A stretch of DNA of 7,892 bases from Dysgonamonadaceae bacterium. Its GTDB lineage: Bacteria; Bacteroidota; Bacteroidia; Bacteroidales; Azobacteroidaceae. The DNA lies in assembly GCA_031276105.1 (NCBI GenBank), contig JAISNS010000340.1, forward strand, positions 1 through 7,892, read 5' to 3'. This document shows positions 6,294-7,892 of the stretch, one piece after another; position 1 is the stretch's first letter, and the number at the start of each line of letters is the position of its first letter. The translations under genes were made by a program, and so were the position numbers. Below the pieces are notes generated by a model, which was given only the letters and a program-made list of their open reading frames with translations, was not told the origin of the DNA and ran no database searches.

Positions 6294-6644
6294 TCATGGA
6301 TAACGTACAGTTGCGCTATGTTTTCGACAGATTGAAGCAAGCAAACAACGACACGAAAAAAAACTCCTACAACTCAGAAGCGTCGTAATGCTTCCGGTTC
6401 TGCTGCCGGTAATGCCGGTGACAAACGTTTTGCGCAAACTTATTTTTGAAATATAGGGGATGAACAGTTTTCCCAGTTCGCGGATATAGATACGGCCTTC
6501 GCTGTCGAGCGAATAAGTCTCTAACAGGAACGGTTGCTGTCCCTGGATAGAGAAAGAAACGTTGATATTTCCGTCCGACTGAATGATGACGTCTTTCAAT
6601 GCGGAGGAGAAACAAAAACCGTCCGGCTGCTGGATAATAACCAT
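6294..6644 (-). pseudogene. Fragment of a prophage/mobile-element-type protein
   Basis: From the ATG at 6644 the frame reads MVIIQQPDGFCFSSALKDV, followed by a plausible beta-rich stretch with FLLETYSLDSEGRIYIREL to about residue 65. From memory this pattern (QPD...F, LLE.TY.PD.EG...IR.LG) resembles uncharacterised proteins in Bacteroidales prophages and mobile elements. Beyond that the translation becomes low-complexity (GITGSRTGSITTLLSC) and runs antisense over the integrase remnant to a TGA at 6296-6294, so the original C-terminus has probably been lost at a junction near 6390-6440. It lies after a terminator and would need its own promoter. No function can be given. Confidence 0.4.
6296..6390 (+). 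pseudogene. N-terminal remnant of a tyrosine-recombinase-type integrase
   Basis: The ATG at 6296 opens MDNVQLRYVFDRLKQANN, which resembles the start of the arm-binding domain of Bacteroidales phage/transposon integrases (pattern LR[FY]VFDRKxxA, then LLQIEV). After an A8 run (6356-6363) the frame stops at TAA (6386-6388). Adding one A restores KKKLLQLRS, closer to the family, which points to a one-base deletion in the homopolymer. The similarity then ends abruptly and sequence from an opposite-strand gene follows, so the catalytic part is gone. Its place just after a tRNA gene is typical for such an integrase. The match is short and from memory. Confidence 0.5.
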
Positions 6645-6680
6645 ATCTGTTTTTTTCTGCAAATATGGTTGGTACGGCAG

Positions 6681-6719
6681 AAATAAAAAAAGACAGCCTG
6701 CCGGTAGGGGCGGGTTGTC
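6681..6719 (-). terminator. Rho-independent terminator on the minus strand
   Basis: On the minus strand a G+C-rich hairpin (GACA/TGTC, CC/GG and GCC/GGC pairs, two mismatches, loop CCTACC; 6692-6719) is followed by a run of seven T then ATT (6681-6691). It begins four nt after the stop of the remnant at 6723-6890, so it marks the 3' end of that former minus-strand unit. Confidence 0.7.
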
Positions 6720-6722
6720 GGA

Positions 6723-6890
6723 CTATTCGGGCAGTTCGTTTTCGATGGAGTAACCGTTGACGGCCATAAAAGCTAAGATTTCATCGGGATGAAATTCACC
6801 TATTCCGGAAAGATCGAAGGCGATGTCTTCGGAGCTTTTCAGAAGCTTCACGACGGAGCCGGCGTGAGGCTGGAACTCGCCGGCATAACG
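6723..6890 (-). pseudogene. C-terminal gene remnant, third segment of a decayed minus-strand unit
   Basis: This frame, open for 55 codons from just after a TAG (6893-6891) to a TAG at 6725-6723, gives a protein-like sequence: RYAGEFQPHAGSVVKLLK, then SSEDIAFDLSGIGEFHP and MAVNGYSIENELPE. It has no start codon at its head; the only Met lies near the end. It is therefore the tail of a longer gene. It is in the same reading frame as the two remnants upstream and is followed directly by a terminator. I recognise no domain. Confidence 0.45.
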
Positions 6891-6908
6891 CTACAGGATG
6901 ATTAGTTT

Positions 6909-7193
6909 TCAAGTTTCGGCCGGCTTCTCACCGGATTTATCCCTCTTGAATCCTTCCTGCCCATTGCGTGCTCCGGTTTGTTCCATAGCGAGGATGAGCG
7001 CCTCGTTGTTTTCCCTGTTGAGCATCGGGAACAGGCCGGACTGACCTTTGAATCCCTGCGAGATTAACAGCCATTTCTCCATGTGTTTCATTGGATTACC
7101 TAACGGTACATTGATAACGCTCCATCCCAGCCTTTCAAATTCATTGCAGACGACCGTTTGAAAGTCTTCATCATTGACGGCATAAGTTATTGA
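6909..7193 (-). pseudogene. Gene remnant, second segment of the decayed minus-strand unit
   Basis: The frame is open from just after a TAG (7196-7194) to a TGA (6911-6909), about 94 codons. It reads NDEDFQTVVCNEFERLGW, then SVINVPLG and MEKWLLISQGFKGQSGLF, ending in a charged tail. An in-frame ATG occurs only at about 7091, after clearly protein-like sequence, so the true start is lost or upstream. The ATA three codons before AVNDED could be a mutated ATG. The family is unknown to me; a mobile-element origin is inferred from the neighbourhood. Confidence 0.45.
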
Positions 7194-7573
7194 CTAAGGC
7201 AGTTGAATCGTAATAATAGACCACCGTTTTCTCTCTGTTATGTCGGTAGTATTGACAGAAGTCCCGGACGGAAAGTCGCTCTTTTGTTCCCGGATATAGT
7301 TTTCTCCCGGCACCAACAGATTTTCGATGGAGGAAAACTCCTTGTAATAGACGGCTATTGAGCGTAATTGCGCCAACTCCCGGTATAGCTTTTTAAGTCT
7401 GGCAGGAAAGTAATCCGGTGGGGTATTTCCTGCCGAATAAGCTTCTTTGACCTTGTTTTTAATCCGCCGGATTTCGTAGATAATGCCGTGGATGGCGGCT
7501 ATAAGTTTCGGATCACAAAAGTCTATGACATAGATATTTTTACTTATTCTTTTTCCTCTGACAATTCCGCCAT
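7194..7573 (-). pseudogene. Frameshifted small gene, first segment of the decayed minus-strand unit
   Basis: The ATG at 7573 begins MAELSEEKE and stops at TAA (7546-7544). In an adjacent frame a coherent protein of about 115 residues continues: KNIYVIDFCDPKLIAAIHGI, then EIRRIKNKVKEAYSAG, PPDYFPARLKKLYRELAQLR, LVPGENYIREQKSDFPSG and a C-terminus RKRWSIITIQLP, ending at TAG (7196-7194). The switch needs one base restored near 7549, inside an A-rich stretch, so this looks like a gene of about 126 residues broken by a single-base deletion. It is mostly helical with no domain I recognise. A functional alternative would start at an unconventional codon upstream, since that frame stays open back to about 7608. 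Confidence 0.5.
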
Positions 7574-7613
7574 TGTAAATTAATTTTACATCACTTGTAA
7601 AATAACTTTACAA
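7573..7613. promoter_or_regulatory. Two tandem operator-like palindromes, TGTAAA-N5-TTTACA
   Basis: TGTAAA-TTAAT-TTTACA (7574-7590) and TTGTAAA-ATAAC-TTTACAA (7595-7613) share the same arms and the same 5-nt spacer. Their centres are 22 bp apart, close to two helical turns, so two dimers could bind the same face. The first abuts the ATG at 7573, which suggests repression of the minus-strand unit; it also lies about 105 bp upstream of the plus-strand permease. No regulator is identified. Confidence 0.55.
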
Positions 7614-7666
7614 AAATCGCCTCCTCTATACAAATCAAACCTCTAATTACAAGTATTTTAATTCTT

Positions 7667-7682
7667 TGGCACGATTATGGAT
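7667..7682 (+). promoter_or_regulatory. Possible sigma-54-like promoter for the permease gene
   Basis: TTGGCACG around 7667-7673 matches the -24 element (TGGCAC) perfectly, but the -12 element five nt on reads TGGAT instead of TTGCT/A and lacks the usual GC. The predicted start near 7694 leaves a leader of about 24 nt to the ATG at 7717. FtsX-type permease clusters in Bacteroidetes often accompany sigma-54-dependent regulators, which favours the idea. No clear TAnnTTTG element is seen here. Confidence 0.4.
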
Positions 7683-7716
7683 GCTGATAGAATAAAAAAC
7701 AGTTAAACAACGATAT

Positions 7717-7892
7717 ATGATTGAAAATTTCTTATCGGTATTGAAACGATTTAAAACTTCGGCGGTTTTGAATATCATCGGGCTGTCGGTGGCGTTTGCC
7801 GTCTTTTCGGTTACGATGATACAGGGTTATTACGATTTTAGCTACAATCGGAATTTCAAAAAAGCAAAGAATATTTACCAGTTCAGCTGTTG
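7717..7892 (+). CDS. FtsX/MacB-type ABC transporter permease (N-terminus only)
   Basis: The 58 visible residues begin MIENFLSVLKRFKTSAVLN, followed by a hydrophobic segment IIGLSVAFAVFSVTMIQGYY (about 20-39) and DFSYNRNFKKAKNIYQF. A short cytoplasmic helix, a first membrane span and then a D/N-F-x-x-N/D pattern entering the periplasmic domain is typical of the permease subunits found in many copies in Bacteroidales, working with an ATPase and often an HlyD/TolC-type exporter. The rest lies beyond the window, so substrate and partners cannot be seen. No Shine-Dalgarno sequence is visible. Confidence 0.8.
   Translation, partial: MIENFLSVLKRFKTSAVLNIIGLSVAFAVFSVTMIQGYYDFSYNRNFKKAKNIYQFSC

Noticed and set aside
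6367..6615. Minus-strand open frame MFLLRIERRHHS...
   Set aside because: It overlaps the more plausible phage-like frame starting at 6644 and its composition (many His and Arg) looks out of frame.
6723..7573. TAG recoded to glutamine across the minus-strand segments
   Set aside because: A TGA also interrupts the frame, a frameshift lies upstream, and a good terminator directly follows the last TAG, so ordinary decay and genuine stops explain the pattern better.
6133..7892. Second copy of the tRNA-Ser 3' end as a far attachment site
   Set aside because: I looked for the T-arm and acceptor sequence downstream and found no convincing repeat within the window.
1..7892. CRISPR array or complete insertion sequence
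   Set aside because: No regularly spaced repeat series and no intact transposase with terminal inverted repeats is visible.

Overview
The window looks chromosomal and comes from a member of the Bacteroidetes, most likely Bacteroidales. Three things point there. Several genes are preceded by the Bacteroidetes-type -7 promoter element TAnnTTTG. The gene order yicC-gmk-nadD and the TonB-type energy transducer beside a polyprenyl synthetase fit that group. Most starts lack a Shine-Dalgarno sequence. The assignment is inferred from these features, not from a database match.

Positions 1-2538 are a minus-strand housekeeping operon read yicC -> gmk/nadD -> ribE. It covers a YicC-family RNase-like protein, guanylate kinase joined in frame to nicotinate-nucleotide adenylyltransferase, and riboflavin synthase, which runs off the left edge. 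The Gmk-NadD join has no linker and depends on a five-T run.

Positions 2539-2774 are a divergent promoter region. From 2775 to 5965 the plus strand carries a TonB-family protein, then an isoprenyl diphosphate synthase with its own promoter, an unnamed Bacteroidales-type protein, and a TatD-family metal-dependent hydrolase. The last three are tightly packed (15-nt gap, then 14-nt overlap) and probably form one transcript.

A class II tRNA-Ser(GGA) with its own promoter and terminator lies at 6045-6132. Immediately downstream, 6200-7620 is a decayed mobile-element or prophage scar. It holds a cluster of short repeats, what looks like the N-terminus of a tyrosine integrase broken at an A8 run, and minus-strand gene remnants interrupted by stops or a frameshift, with a good terminator among them. 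A pair of near-identical TGTAAA-N5-TTTACA palindromes sits at the start of the outermost remnant.

The right edge (7717 onward) starts an FtsX/MacB-type ABC permease, with a possible, imperfect sigma-54-like element upstream. I see no CRISPR array and no complete novel system. The most interesting items are the Gmk-NadD fusion, the tRNA-linked scar and the tandem operator-like palindromes.
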